10,699 bases of DNA from Flavobacteriaceae bacterium (GTDB lineage Bacteria; Bacteroidota; Bacteroidia; Flavobacteriales; Flavobacteriaceae): positions 1 to 10,699 of the forward strand of contig JALRDC010000068.1 of the NCBI GenBank assembly GCA_023262245.1. Reading direction: 5' to 3'. Positions 1-6,759 of this stretch are shown here, one piece after another. A program made the position numbers and the translations under genes. The notes beneath the pieces are model-generated. The model made no database searches and was not told where the DNA came from. It saw only the letters and a list, made by a program, of their open reading frames with translations. Position 1 is the first letter of the stretch. Each line of letters begins with the position of its first letter.

Positions 1-185
1 TAAAGAATATTTTCGGGATGATTGTCTGGGAGCAGGTTAGCTTCTGTAAAAGTAAACTGCATGTTTTTCCATTGAGTAGACCAATAAAAGGTAAGGGAAA
101 TGATTCCTAATAAAATAAGGATTCTGTTCCTTAATATAACTCTTGCCACCAGGCTCCAGATACTTGATTTGTTATTTTTTCTCAT
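1..185 (-). CDS. RND/MMPL-family membrane transporter, N-terminal fragment
   Basis: This is the first 61 codons of a gene that continues beyond the left edge. The ATG lies at 185-183, 31 bp after the frr stop. The protein begins with a basic stretch (MRKNNK), then a hydrophobic helix at about residues 20-35 (ILILLGIISLTFYW), then an extracytoplasmic stretch with TEANLLPDNHP (46-56). That arrangement, one N-terminal helix followed by a loop with a charged LLP..HP motif, matches the start of the RND superfamily 'MMPL/patched-like' proteins often found after frr in Flavobacteriia. Such proteins are inner-membrane exporters driven by the proton gradient; the substrate is unknown. The catalytic and transport helices lie outside the window, so the family call rests on the N-terminus and context only. 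It probably shares a transcript with pyrH and frr. Confidence 0.6.
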   Translation of the reverse strand, partial: MRKNNKSSIWSLVARVILRNRILILLGIISLTFYWSTQWKNMQFTFTEANLLPDNHPENIL

Positions 186-216
186 TTGGGCCTGCTTAGT
201 AGCAATATGATTTTAT

Positions 217-771
217 TTACACGGTTAAGATTTCTTTTTCTTTAAGAGTAAAAATTTCGTCCGCTTTGGCATTGTATTGATCGGTGAGAGCTTGAATATC
301 TATTTCAAAGTTTTTTTGAATATCTTCAGAACTATCCGATTTTTTGATTTCATTATTTGCATCTTTACGAGCAGCACGAATAGAAATTTTAGCATTTTCA
401 GCTTCAGCTTTTGCGAGCTTGGCCAAATCCTTTCTTCGTTCTTCGGTTAGTGCAGGGATATTAATGATTATAGATTCCCCGTTGTTCATGGGATTGAATC
501 CTAAATTGGCTATTAAAATTGCTTTTTCAATTTCTGCCAACATGGCTTTTTCCCAGGGTTGTACAGAGAGGGTTCTCCCGTCTGGAGTGTTGATATTAGC
601 TACTTGAGATAGGGGGGTAGGGGTACCGTAATAGTCAACCTTAACGCTTGCGAGCATGATGGGGTTTGCTTTGCCTGCGCGGATGTTAAGCATTTCTTTT
701 TCGAGATGCTTGATCGCTAATTCCATACTTTCTTTCGCAGAGTCCACGATAAATTTCATTTCTTCTTCCAT
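217..771 (-). CDS. frr: Ribosome recycling factor
   Basis: The ribosome recycling factor acts with EF-G to split the post-termination ribosome in the cytoplasm. The 184-residue product has the usual family length. Visible hallmarks are RAGKANP (31-37) in the first long helix, DYYGTPTPLSQVA (46-58) entering the small beta domain, the GFNPMNNG turn (91-98), TEERR (109-113), and IRAARKDAN (131-139), which corresponds to the conserved Arg-rich segment of domain I that contacts 23S rRNA. The ATG at 771 gives the MEEEMKFI start normal for flavobacterial RRFs; an internal ATG at 759 is less likely. The gene starts 11 bp after the pyrH stop, so the two are almost certainly co-transcribed, a common bacterial pairing. 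The segment after residue 142 (KKSDSSED) looks a few residues shorter than in typical homologues, in a region that tolerates length change. Confidence 0.97.
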   Translation of the reverse strand: MEEEMKFIVDSAKESMELAIKHLEKEMLNIRAGKANPIMLASVKVDYYGTPTPLSQVANINTPDGRTLSVQPWEKAMLAEIEKAILIANLGFNPMNNGESIIINIPALTEERRKDLAKLAKAEAENAKISIRAARKDANNEIKKSDSSEDIQKNFEIDIQALTDQYNAKADEIFTLKEKEILTV

Positions 772-782
772 AGCTGATAAAC

Positions 783-1490
783 TTATAATTCTACTCGGGT
801 TCCTATATTTTCTCCTTTGACAACATTAAACAAATTATCTGGAGCATTCATATCAAAAACGATGATCGGTAAATTATTCTCCTGACTTAATGTAAATGCT
901 GTTGTGTCCATAATTTTAAGTCCTTTATTCAAAACTTCGTCAAAAGAGAGGTTGTCAAATTTGGTTGCTTTTATATTTTTCTCTGGATCTTCAGTATAGA
1001 TGCCGTCCACACGAGTACCTTTTAAAATGACATCAGCATTTATTTCTATCGCTCTAAGGACTGCTGCAGAATCTGTGGTAAAATAGGGGTTTCCTGTTCC
1101 TGATCCAAAGATTACAACCCTTCCTTTTTCTAGATGGCGGGTGGCTTTTCTTTTTATAAAGGGTTCCGCAATGGCTTCAATTTTAATAGCAGTTTGCAAG
1201 CGGGTGGGGACATTATTATTTTCCAAAGCTCCTTGAAGGGCAAGTCCGTTAATCACAGTTGCTAACATACCCATATAGTCTGCTTGTACCCGATCCATTC
1301 CTTTGCTAGCTCCAGAGATTCCTCTAAAGATATTTCCTCCCCCAATGACAATAGCAATTTCAATTCCTTTGTCAAAAACTTTTTTGATTTCTTTAGCATA
1401 GCTGTCAATACGTTCGGGATCAATACCATGGCTTTGACCTCCCATCAGAGCTTCACCACTTAATTTTAAAAGAATTCTTTGGTATTTCAT
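783..1490 (-). CDS. pyrH: UMP kinase (uridylate kinase)
   Basis: PyrH phosphorylates UMP to UDP with ATP, the step committing pyrimidine nucleotides to UTP and CTP synthesis; the bacterial enzyme is a hexamer of the amino acid kinase fold. The 235-residue product is full length. Motifs visible are KLSGE (9-13, phosphate binding), GGGNIFRG (50-57), the DYMGM segment (71-75) preceding the NGLALQGALE helix that contacts UMP, GTGNPYFTTDSAA (131-143), GIYTEDP (163-169) and MDTTA (194-198). The ATG at 1490 gives the expected MKYQRILLKLSGE start. It is the first gene of a unit with frr, and a TAnnTTTG promoter element lies 18 bp upstream of the ATG. The 102 bp gap from nadC suggests transcription independent of the nad genes, although read-through is possible because no strong terminator is seen. 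Confidence 0.98.
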   Translation of the reverse strand: MKYQRILLKLSGEALMGGQSHGIDPERIDSYAKEIKKVFDKGIEIAIVIGGGNIFRGISGASKGMDRVQADYMGMLATVINGLALQGALENNNVPTRLQTAIKIEAIAEPFIKRKATRHLEKGRVVIFGSGTGNPYFTTDSAAVLRAIEINADVILKGTRVDGIYTEDPEKNIKATKFDNLSFDEVLNKGLKIMDTTAFTLSQENNLPIIVFDMNAPDNLFNVVKGENIGTRVEL

Positions 1491-1508
1491 TTAGCGGAAA
1501 TGTGCACA

Positions 1509-1516
1509 CAAATATA
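1509..1516 (-). promoter_or_regulatory. Promoter -7 element for pyrH-frr (TAnnTTTG type)
   Basis: The minus strand reads TATATTTG, an exact match to the TAnnTTTG -7 element recognised by the Bacteroidota primary sigma factor. It ends 18 bp before the pyrH ATG, which implies a short leader of about a dozen bases. No good TTG-type -33 element is seen at the expected distance; that place is occupied by the direct repeat at 1521-1551. The call rests on motif and position only. Confidence 0.55.
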
Positions 1517-1520
1517 AAAA

Positions 1521-1551
1521 TTAAAGCAGAATTTATCTGGCTTAAAGCAGA
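1521..1551 (-). repeat. Two 10 bp direct repeats with a 21 bp period upstream of pyrH
   Basis: On the minus strand the decamer TCTGCTTTAA occurs twice, at 1551-1542 and 1530-1521, separated by 11 bp. The start-to-start distance is 21 bp, about two helical turns, so both copies face the same side of the DNA. They lie just upstream of the TATATTTG element, where an activator, a repressor or a -33 contact would sit. The repeat is seen directly; a role as a protein-binding site is inference, and chance in AT-rich DNA cannot be excluded. Confidence 0.4.
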
Positions 1552-1592
1552 CATTCTTTAAACGATGGTTACAAACTCGTTATTTACGAAAT

Positions 1593-2456
1593 TTAAAAAG
1601 CTTTTAAGCTTAGGTCAATTGGTTTGGCTCCATAGGTTAACGATCCCATAGAAATGAAGTCCACTCCACTTTCTGCGTAAGGAATTAGATTTTTTTTTGA
1701 AATAGTACCCGAGGCTTCTGTTGTTTTTTTTCCTCCTATAAACTGTACTGCTTTTGTTAAGTCTTCGGGCTTATAATTGTCTAAGAGAATTCTGGAAACA
1801 AAGGAAAAAGGAAGTGCTGCCTCTAGCTCCTCTTGATTTCTACATTCTACAACTACTTCTAAGGGTTTTCCATACTTTTCCAGATATGCTTGCGTTTTTT
1901 CTAAAGCTTGTTTCATCCCTCCACAAAAGTCAACATGATTATCTTTAATCATGATAGCATCAAAAAGACCCATTCGATGATTTCTTCCCCCACCAATAAG
2001 AACCGCCCATTTTTCTGGATATCTAAAATTAGGAGTGGTTTTTCTAGTATCCAAAAGTTTGCAAGAAGTATGTTGTATTAGTTGAGTTAACTCTTGAGTG
2101 AATGTAGCTATACCACTCATGCGTTGTAAGGTGTTGAGTACTAGGCGTTCTGTAGCAAGGATGGATTGTGTGGGCCCTTGAATACTAAATGCAATATCTC
2201 CTGCTTTAATTTTACTTCCTTCTTTAAGAAGAAGTTGCATGTCAAGTTTTGGGTCGTAACGTTTAAAAATTTCTTTTGCCAATTCAACTCCAGCAAGGAT
2301 TCCCCCTTCTTTTACCAAAAGTCTCGCTCTGCTTTCATCACCCGCATCTATACAAGACAAACTACTATGGTCTCCCGCTCCAAGATCTTCCTCTAGTGCT
2401 TGATCTATAAACTTTTCAATCTGATTTTTATATTGTTTAAAAAAGCTGTTAGGCAT
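1593..2456 (-). CDS. nadC: Nicotinate-nucleotide pyrophosphorylase (quinolinate phosphoribosyltransferase)
   Basis: NadC converts quinolinate and PRPP to nicotinate mononucleotide, CO2 and pyrophosphate, the third step of de novo NAD synthesis. The 287-residue product is of normal length. It shows the N-terminal ALEEDLGAGDHSS segment (20-32), ATERLVLNTLQRMSGIA (101-117), the substrate-binding DTRKTTP (136-142), GGGRNHRMGL (155-164), KDNH (171-174), VEC (203-205), LDN (225-227), EASG (247-250) and the phosphate-binding GVDFISMGSLT (264-274) of the type II PRTase barrel. All the conserved basic residues of DTRK and RNHR are present, so an active enzyme is expected. The ATG at 2456 lies inside the end of nadB (8 bp overlap), indicating translational coupling. 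It is the last gene of the nadABC cassette; a weak AAGC/GCTT inverted repeat at its 3' end is not a convincing terminator. Confidence 0.97.
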   Translation of the reverse strand: MPNSFFKQYKNQIEKFIDQALEEDLGAGDHSSLSCIDAGDESRARLLVKEGGILAGVELAKEIFKRYDPKLDMQLLLKEGSKIKAGDIAFSIQGPTQSILATERLVLNTLQRMSGIATFTQELTQLIQHTSCKLLDTRKTTPNFRYPEKWAVLIGGGRNHRMGLFDAIMIKDNHVDFCGGMKQALEKTQAYLEKYGKPLEVVVECRNQEELEAALPFSFVSRILLDNYKPEDLTKAVQFIGGKKTTEASGTISKKNLIPYAESGVDFISMGSLTYGAKPIDLSLKAF

Positions 2457-4005
2457 AATTTTGATTGTAAAAGACCCCTTTGTTCTCTGTTATATCTTGA
2501 GCTTGTTTTGTCAACAAGTAGGCAATACTTACCATATTTCTCAACTCACTTAGACCATTGGTCAGTTTGTTTTGATTGTAAAGCTGTTGAACTTGTAGGT
2601 AAATATCGTTGATTTTGTTTTCAGCTTTATGCAAACCCTCATTTGTTTTAAAAATTCCAACATAGGATGTCATGATTTCTTGAAGTTGTTCTCTCAGATT
2701 GTGTACTTTTTCTATGGTGTAGTTTTTTGAATATCCGTCACCATCCCATTCGGGAAGAGCGGCATAAAAATCTTCATCAGGTAAATTTTCATTGAGTGAT
2801 TTGATACAATCCATTGCCGCACGATGGGCAAAGACTAAAGCTTCTAAAAGAGAATTGGAAGCAAGTCGGTTTGCTCCATGAAGCCCCGTAGCACTACATT
2901 CACCAATTGCATAAAGACCTTTTAATTGCGATTCACTATGTTCATTAACTTTGATACCACCACAGAAATAGTGTGCAGCAGGAACAACTGGGATATAATC
3001 TTTAGGTAGGTTGATACCTATTGATTTACAAGTCTTGTAAATGGTGGGAAAATGAGCTTTCCATTTTTCTTCGGATATTTCTGACCCGTCTAACCAAACA
3101 TGATCTGCATCTTGTTCTTGGATCTCTTTTTGAATTCCCCTGGCGACAATATCCCTTGGGGCAAGTTCCGCTCTGGAATCCATTTTGATCATAAATCGTT
3201 CAAACTTTTCGTTGAGTAATTTGGCTCCAGCTCCGCGGACGGCTTCAGTAATTAAAAAAACATTTCCGTTTACTTTTTCTTTCAAAGCTGTGGGGTGAAA
3301 TTGAACGTAGGGCAACCGATCCATTTGGACTTTGGCTCGATAGGCTGCGCCCAGGCCATCTCCAGTTGCTACACTTGGATTGGTGGTATGTGCATAAAGA
3401 CTTCCTGCTCCGCCGGTGGAGAGTACGGTAATTTTAGCAGTAATTTTTATGATTTCTTCTCGCTCTTGAGAGATGACATAAGCTCCATAACATCTATTTT
3501 GCTCTGCTGGAGAGTGATGGTCGGTGATCAAGTCAACCAAGGTATGGTTTTCTAAAATCGTAATATTTGGGAAACTTTTTACTTTTTCTGTTAAAACATC
3601 CTGAATTTGTTTTCCGGTTTGGTCTTTGTAGTGTACGATTCTTTTCTCAGAATGTCCACCCTCTTTTCCCAAATGCAATTGTTCTTTCTTTTTGTCAAAG
3701 GAAGTTCCCCAATTGATCAGTTCCGTTAAGCGTTGATTTGCTTCTTCGACCACAAAGGTAACCACTTTGGGGTCACACCCTCCATCTCCTGCGATTAGGG
3801 TGTCTTCTATATGTTTTGCTGTAGAATCTCTTTTTAAATCCTGTACTACAGCGATTCCACCTTGAGCATAACGAGTATTGCCTTCATTCATATCCCCTTT
3901 AGAAATTAGAGTAAGGCTAAGTGTTGGATTTTTTTCGGCAACTTTTATGGCAAAAGTCAAACCCGAAATTCCTGTACCGATCACAAGAATATCTTTGGTT
4001 TTCAT
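2449..4005 (-). CDS. nadB: L-aspartate oxidase
   Basis: NadB is an FAD enzyme that oxidises L-aspartate to iminoaspartate, the substrate of NadA. Numbering from the ATG at 4005, the 518-residue protein has the dinucleotide-binding IGTGISG near residues 9-15, TRYAQGG (44-50), EGGHSEKR (115-122), STGGAGSLY (196-204), the flavin- and substrate-contacting FHPTAL (236-241), APRDIVAR (282-289) with the catalytic-type Arg, HYFCGG (345-350) and HGANRLASNSLLEAL (376-390). A helical C-terminal domain ends in a typical RNMVSIAYLL segment. A TTG one codon upstream, at 4008, is possible, but the ATG is preferred: it overlaps the nadA stop as TGATG and gives the usual MKTKDILVIGTG start. Succinate dehydrogenase flavoprotein is the main look-alike; the flanking nadA and nadC and the aspartate oxidase signatures decide the call. 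Confidence 0.97.
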   Translation of the reverse strand: MKTKDILVIGTGISGLTFAIKVAEKNPTLSLTLISKGDMNEGNTRYAQGGIAVVQDLKRDSTAKHIEDTLIAGDGGCDPKVVTFVVEEANQRLTELINWGTSFDKKKEQLHLGKEGGHSEKRIVHYKDQTGKQIQDVLTEKVKSFPNITILENHTLVDLITDHHSPAEQNRCYGAYVISQEREEIIKITAKITVLSTGGAGSLYAHTTNPSVATGDGLGAAYRAKVQMDRLPYVQFHPTALKEKVNGNVFLITEAVRGAGAKLLNEKFERFMIKMDSRAELAPRDIVARGIQKEIQEQDADHVWLDGSEISEEKWKAHFPTIYKTCKSIGINLPKDYIPVVPAAHYFCGGIKVNEHSESQLKGLYAIGECSATGLHGANRLASNSLLEALVFAHRAAMDCIKSLNENLPDEDFYAALPEWDGDGYSKNYTIEKVHNLREQLQEIMTSYVGIFKTNEGLHKAENKINDIYLQVQQLYNQNKLTNGLSELRNMVSIAYLLTKQAQDITENKGVFYNQNYA

Positions 4006-4970
4006 CAACTTAACTTAAACATACGTTCAATAGGAAGGCGTGCGGCGTCCATCAGTTTGGAGTCCATTAATATCTCAGGGGTTTCTTCTTTCAGACACCG
4101 GTATAATTTTTCTAAAGTATTCATTTTCATAAAGGCACATTCACTACAAGCACAGGTGTCATCTTCTACTGGAGCAGGAATGAATGTTTTCTGAGGGCAA
4201 CGTTTCTGCATTTCATGAAGAATTCCAGCTTCAGTAGCTACGATATATTCTTGAGCATCATCCTTTTGAACAAATGCTAAAAGCCCTGAAGTACTTCCAA
4301 TGTAATGAGCAATTTCTAAAACAGGAGATTCACTTTCAGGATGAGCTATGAATTTAGCTTTGGGATAGTCTTTTACTAGTTGAACAATTTTATCAAAAGA
4401 AAATGCTTCGTGAACAATACAAGACCCTTCCCATAAGATCATTTTACGTCCTGTTTCTTTATTTAGGTAGGCTCCCAAATTTTTGTCGGGGGCAAAGATA
4501 ATTTCTTGATCCTTTGGAATACTTTCAATAATCTTCTTTGCATTACTTGAAGTACAAACCAAATCGCTTAATGTTTTAACTTCTGCGGAACAGTTGATGT
4601 ATGAAACGACCATCGCTTTTGGATGTTTCGCTTTAAAAGCGGCAAAATCCTCTGGAGGACAAGAGTCTGCCAAGGAGCAGCCCGCCTTTAAATCAGGCAA
4701 GAGAACCTTTTTGTTTGGATTGATGATTTTAGCCGTTTCTGCCATAAAATGAACCCCAGCAAACACGATGATATCATGATCAACCTTAGCAGCTTGTTGT
4801 GCTAAATAAAGACTGTCTCCCAAATAATCAGCAACCTCTTGTATGGCTTCATCTTGATAATAGTGAGCTAAGATAACTGCATTTTTTTCTTTCTTTAGTT
4901 TCTGAATGGCTTCAGCTAAATCTGTCTTGTTTCTTACCCCACTTGTTTTCGTTGGATCTTGAACCTCCAT
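4005..4970 (-). CDS. nadA: Quinolinate synthase A (4Fe-4S enzyme)
   Basis: NadA condenses iminoaspartate with dihydroxyacetone phosphate to give quinolinate, using an oxygen-sensitive 4Fe-4S cluster. The 321-residue product shows three internally similar domains, with AHYYQD (35-40) and GDSLYLAQQA (51-60) in the first. The three cluster cysteines are assignable: C127 in SYINCSAE, C184 in EGSCIVHEAF and C278 before AFMKMN. Two further cysteines, C273 and C275, give a local CACSEC arrangement. HPES (210-213) and STSGL (226-230) are further family signatures. The ATG at 4970 is 19 bp after the truB stop, and the stop overlaps the nadB ATG by one base (TGATG), so NadA and NadB are probably made together; their shared intermediate is unstable. 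No NAD-related riboswitch or operator could be seen in the short gap upstream. Confidence 0.97.
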   Translation of the reverse strand: MEVQDPTKTSGVRNKTDLAEAIQKLKKEKNAVILAHYYQDEAIQEVADYLGDSLYLAQQAAKVDHDIIVFAGVHFMAETAKIINPNKKVLLPDLKAGCSLADSCPPEDFAAFKAKHPKAMVVSYINCSAEVKTLSDLVCTSSNAKKIIESIPKDQEIIFAPDKNLGAYLNKETGRKMILWEGSCIVHEAFSFDKIVQLVKDYPKAKFIAHPESESPVLEIAHYIGSTSGLLAFVQKDDAQEYIVATEAGILHEMQKRCPQKTFIPAPVEDDTCACSECAFMKMNTLEKLYRCLKEETPEILMDSKLMDAARLPIERMFKLS

Positions 4971-4989
4971 AATTTAAATTTAGCAAGTT

Positions 4990-5730
4990 TTAATTTATCG
5001 GTTTAATGCTTTTAATATTTTTTTCAGAATTTACATTCGCTACACTTTCCATACTGTAAGCATCTTCTAATGAGAAATCACCATTTTTTGTTCTTTTTAA
5101 TGCAGAAAGATAGCCTCCAGATTGTACTTTCCTTCCGAAATCATACGCCAGACTACGAATATACGTTCCTTTACTACATTTTATCAAAAAATCGATCTCT
5201 GGTAATTCAATTCGTTTAAGCTCAAATTTTGAAATGTCGACTTTTCTTGCTTCTATCTTAGGTTTTTCGCCAGTACGCGCATATTCGTAAAGCCTTTTTC
5301 CTTCTTTTTTTAAGGCAGAATAAAGTGGGGGATATTGTTCGATAGTTCCAGTAAATTTTTTGGTAGTCTCTATTAAAAGAGCTTCTGTAAGATGTTTTGT
5401 TGGGTAGCGCTTAACAATTTCAGTTTCTAAATCATATGAGGGAGTAATAGCGCCTAAAGTAATGGTACCTGTATAGGTTTTTTCTTTTTGCTGAAGTTGA
5501 CTAATGCTTTTGGTTTTCTTTCCTGTACAGAGTAATAAAAGACCTGTAGCTAAGGGGTCTAAGGTACCTGCATGACCTACCTTGATCTTTTTCAATCCTG
5601 TTTGATTTTTAAGATACCAACGAACTTTATTTACTACTTGAAATGAAGTCCATCCAAGGGGTTTGTCTATGGAAAGGATGAGGCCTTCTTGAACTTCTTC
5701 AGTTGTAAATGTCTGTTTAAAAAAGTCCAT
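4990..5730 (-). CDS. truB: tRNA pseudouridine(55) synthase, short form
   Basis: TruB isomerises U55 in the T-loop of most tRNAs to pseudouridine and also acts as a tRNA folding chaperone. The 246-residue product contains ILSIDKPLGWTSF (18-30), the catalytic motif VGHAGTLDPLATG (51-63) with nucleophile Asp58, QYPPLYSALKKEG (132-144) followed by RLYEYAR (146-152), CSKGTYIRSLAYDFG (185-199) and LKRTKNGDFSLEDA (211-224). It is clearly shorter than the E. coli enzyme (314 residues) because it ends soon after the catalytic domain and lacks a full C-terminal PUA domain, as in other Bacteroidota members. The ATG at 5730 lies within the uppP 3' end, a 14 bp overlap, consistent with coupled translation. 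The last 20 or so residues are polar and low in conservation. Confidence 0.97.
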   Translation of the reverse strand: MDFFKQTFTTEEVQEGLILSIDKPLGWTSFQVVNKVRWYLKNQTGLKKIKVGHAGTLDPLATGLLLLCTGKKTKSISQLQQKEKTYTGTITLGAITPSYDLETEIVKRYPTKHLTEALLIETTKKFTGTIEQYPPLYSALKKEGKRLYEYARTGEKPKIEARKVDISKFELKRIELPEIDFLIKCSKGTYIRSLAYDFGRKVQSGGYLSALKRTKNGDFSLEDAYSMESVANVNSEKNIKSIKPIN

Positions 5731-6508
5731 AGGCTAAAGTCAAACTACCAAGAAGAATGCAATAATAACTGAAGTATTTAAGTTTACTTTTTTTGACAAT
5801 GGAAATCATCCATTGGCAGGCAAGAAGACCACTCAAAAAAGCTGCAATAAATCCAAGAAATAATGCGACTGAATCTATTTGCTCAGGGACTCCTTCTAAA
5901 TCTAAAATTGTTTTAGCTATGCTACCAAAGATAAGGGGTAAGACCATGATAAAAGAAAATCGCGCTGCTTTTTCTCTATCCACTCCTAAAAGTACTGCAC
6001 TGGCAATGGTTGACCCACTTCTAGAAATTCCAGGGAGAATAGCCACAGCTTGAACAATTCCTAAAACGAAAGCATTGGAAAAAGAAACATTTTTTTCTGT
6101 TTTTTTGGTACGATCTGCTAGAAAAAGAATCAGAGCAGTAAGAATCAACATGGCACCAACTAGGATTAGATTTTTAGAAAACAAAGCTTCTATAGCATCT
6201 TGTAAAAAAAGCCCTACAAGAGCTGCGGGAATCATGGATATTACAATTTTAAATGAGAATAAGGTGTTTTCATTGATCGAAAATTGAAATAGACCTTTGA
6301 TGATTTCTCCAATTTCTTTTCTAAAAATAACCATCGTGCTTAGTGCTGTTCCAAAATGAAGAACCAATGTAAAAAAAAGACTTTCTTGACCAAGAACTTC
6401 GTTACCAAAAAGTGCTTTACCAATTTCTAAATGTCCACTGGAAGAAATGGGTAAAAATTCTGTTAGCCCTTGAATTATTCCGAGAACTATAGCCTCAACA
6501 AAATTCAT
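5717..6508 (-). CDS. uppP: Undecaprenyl-diphosphate phosphatase (BacA family)
   Basis: UppP is an integral membrane enzyme that dephosphorylates undecaprenyl pyrophosphate, recycling the lipid carrier for peptidoglycan and surface polysaccharides; its excess gives bacitracin resistance. With the ATG at 6508 the protein has 263 residues, the usual size, and about eight hydrophobic segments. Both signature regions are present: QGLTEFLPISSSGHL (13-27), with Glu17, the Ser cluster and His26, and LPGISRSGST (158-167), with Arg163. The residue four before Glu17 is Gln, where E. coli has the first Glu of its pair; Gln is common here in other members. A GTG at 6511 would add one Met, but the ATG is chosen because it overlaps the preceding stop as TGATG. 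It overlaps truB by 14 bp. Confidence 0.97.
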   Translation of the reverse strand: MNFVEAIVLGIIQGLTEFLPISSSGHLEIGKALFGNEVLGQESLFFTLVLHFGTALSTMVIFRKEIGEIIKGLFQFSINENTLFSFKIVISMIPAALVGLFLQDAIEALFSKNLILVGAMLILTALILFLADRTKKTEKNVSFSNAFVLGIVQAVAILPGISRSGSTIASAVLLGVDREKAARFSFIMVLPLIFGSIAKTILDLEGVPEQIDSVALFLGFIAAFLSGLLACQWMISIVKKSKLKYFSYYCILLGSLTLAYGLF

Positions 6509-6750
6509 CACGTATTTTTTTCTTTGGTAAGAATGGAATACATGGCTACTCCAAAACCGATGAGAACAAGGCTAGGAGCAAGTCGAATTCTTCTAAAATT
6601 AAAAATAGCTTCATTAAAGTAATTTGGATCATCACTACCTCCTCCACTCATAAGTATAAAACCTAAAGCAATAATAACCAGAGCAATAAAGAGAATACGG
6701 TAGTTTCTTTTTCCAAACAAGAGTTTTTTTGAAGAGGTAGTTTTTTTCAT
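6508..6750 (-). CDS. DUF3098 family small membrane protein
   Basis: This 80-residue protein has a basic N-terminus (MKKTTSSKK), a first membrane helix at about 17-35, a conserved-looking polar loop GGGSDDPNYFNEAIF (36-50) followed by basic FRRIRLAP (52-59), and a second helix at about 58-74 ending in a short charged tail. This pattern, above all LMSGGGSDDPN between two helices, matches the DUF3098 family, found almost only in Bacteroidota and of unknown function. Positive charge at both ends suggests that both termini are cytoplasmic and the GGGSDDP loop is periplasmic, although the basic FRRIR next to helix 2 makes the topology uncertain. It starts 9 bp after ftsX and its stop overlaps the uppP ATG, so a role in cell envelope or division is a reasonable inference from context, not more. 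Confidence 0.88.
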   Translation of the reverse strand: MKKTTSSKKLLFGKRNYRILFIALVIIALGFILMSGGGSDDPNYFNEAIFNFRRIRLAPSLVLIGFGVAMYSILTKEKNT

Positions 6751-6759
6751 AAGAAGAGT

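Noticed and set aside
1591..1612. AAGC/GCTT inverted repeat followed by T residues at the end of nadC, as a terminator
   Set aside because: The stem is only 4 bp and overlaps the coding end and stop; too weak to call a terminator.
4006..4008. TTG as the nadB start
   Set aside because: The ATG immediately following overlaps the nadA stop as TGATG and gives the standard N-terminus, so the extra codon is unneeded.
6509..6511. GTG as the uppP start
   Set aside because: The adjacent ATG at 6508 is a stronger start and overlaps the DUF3098 stop; the GTG would only add one residue.
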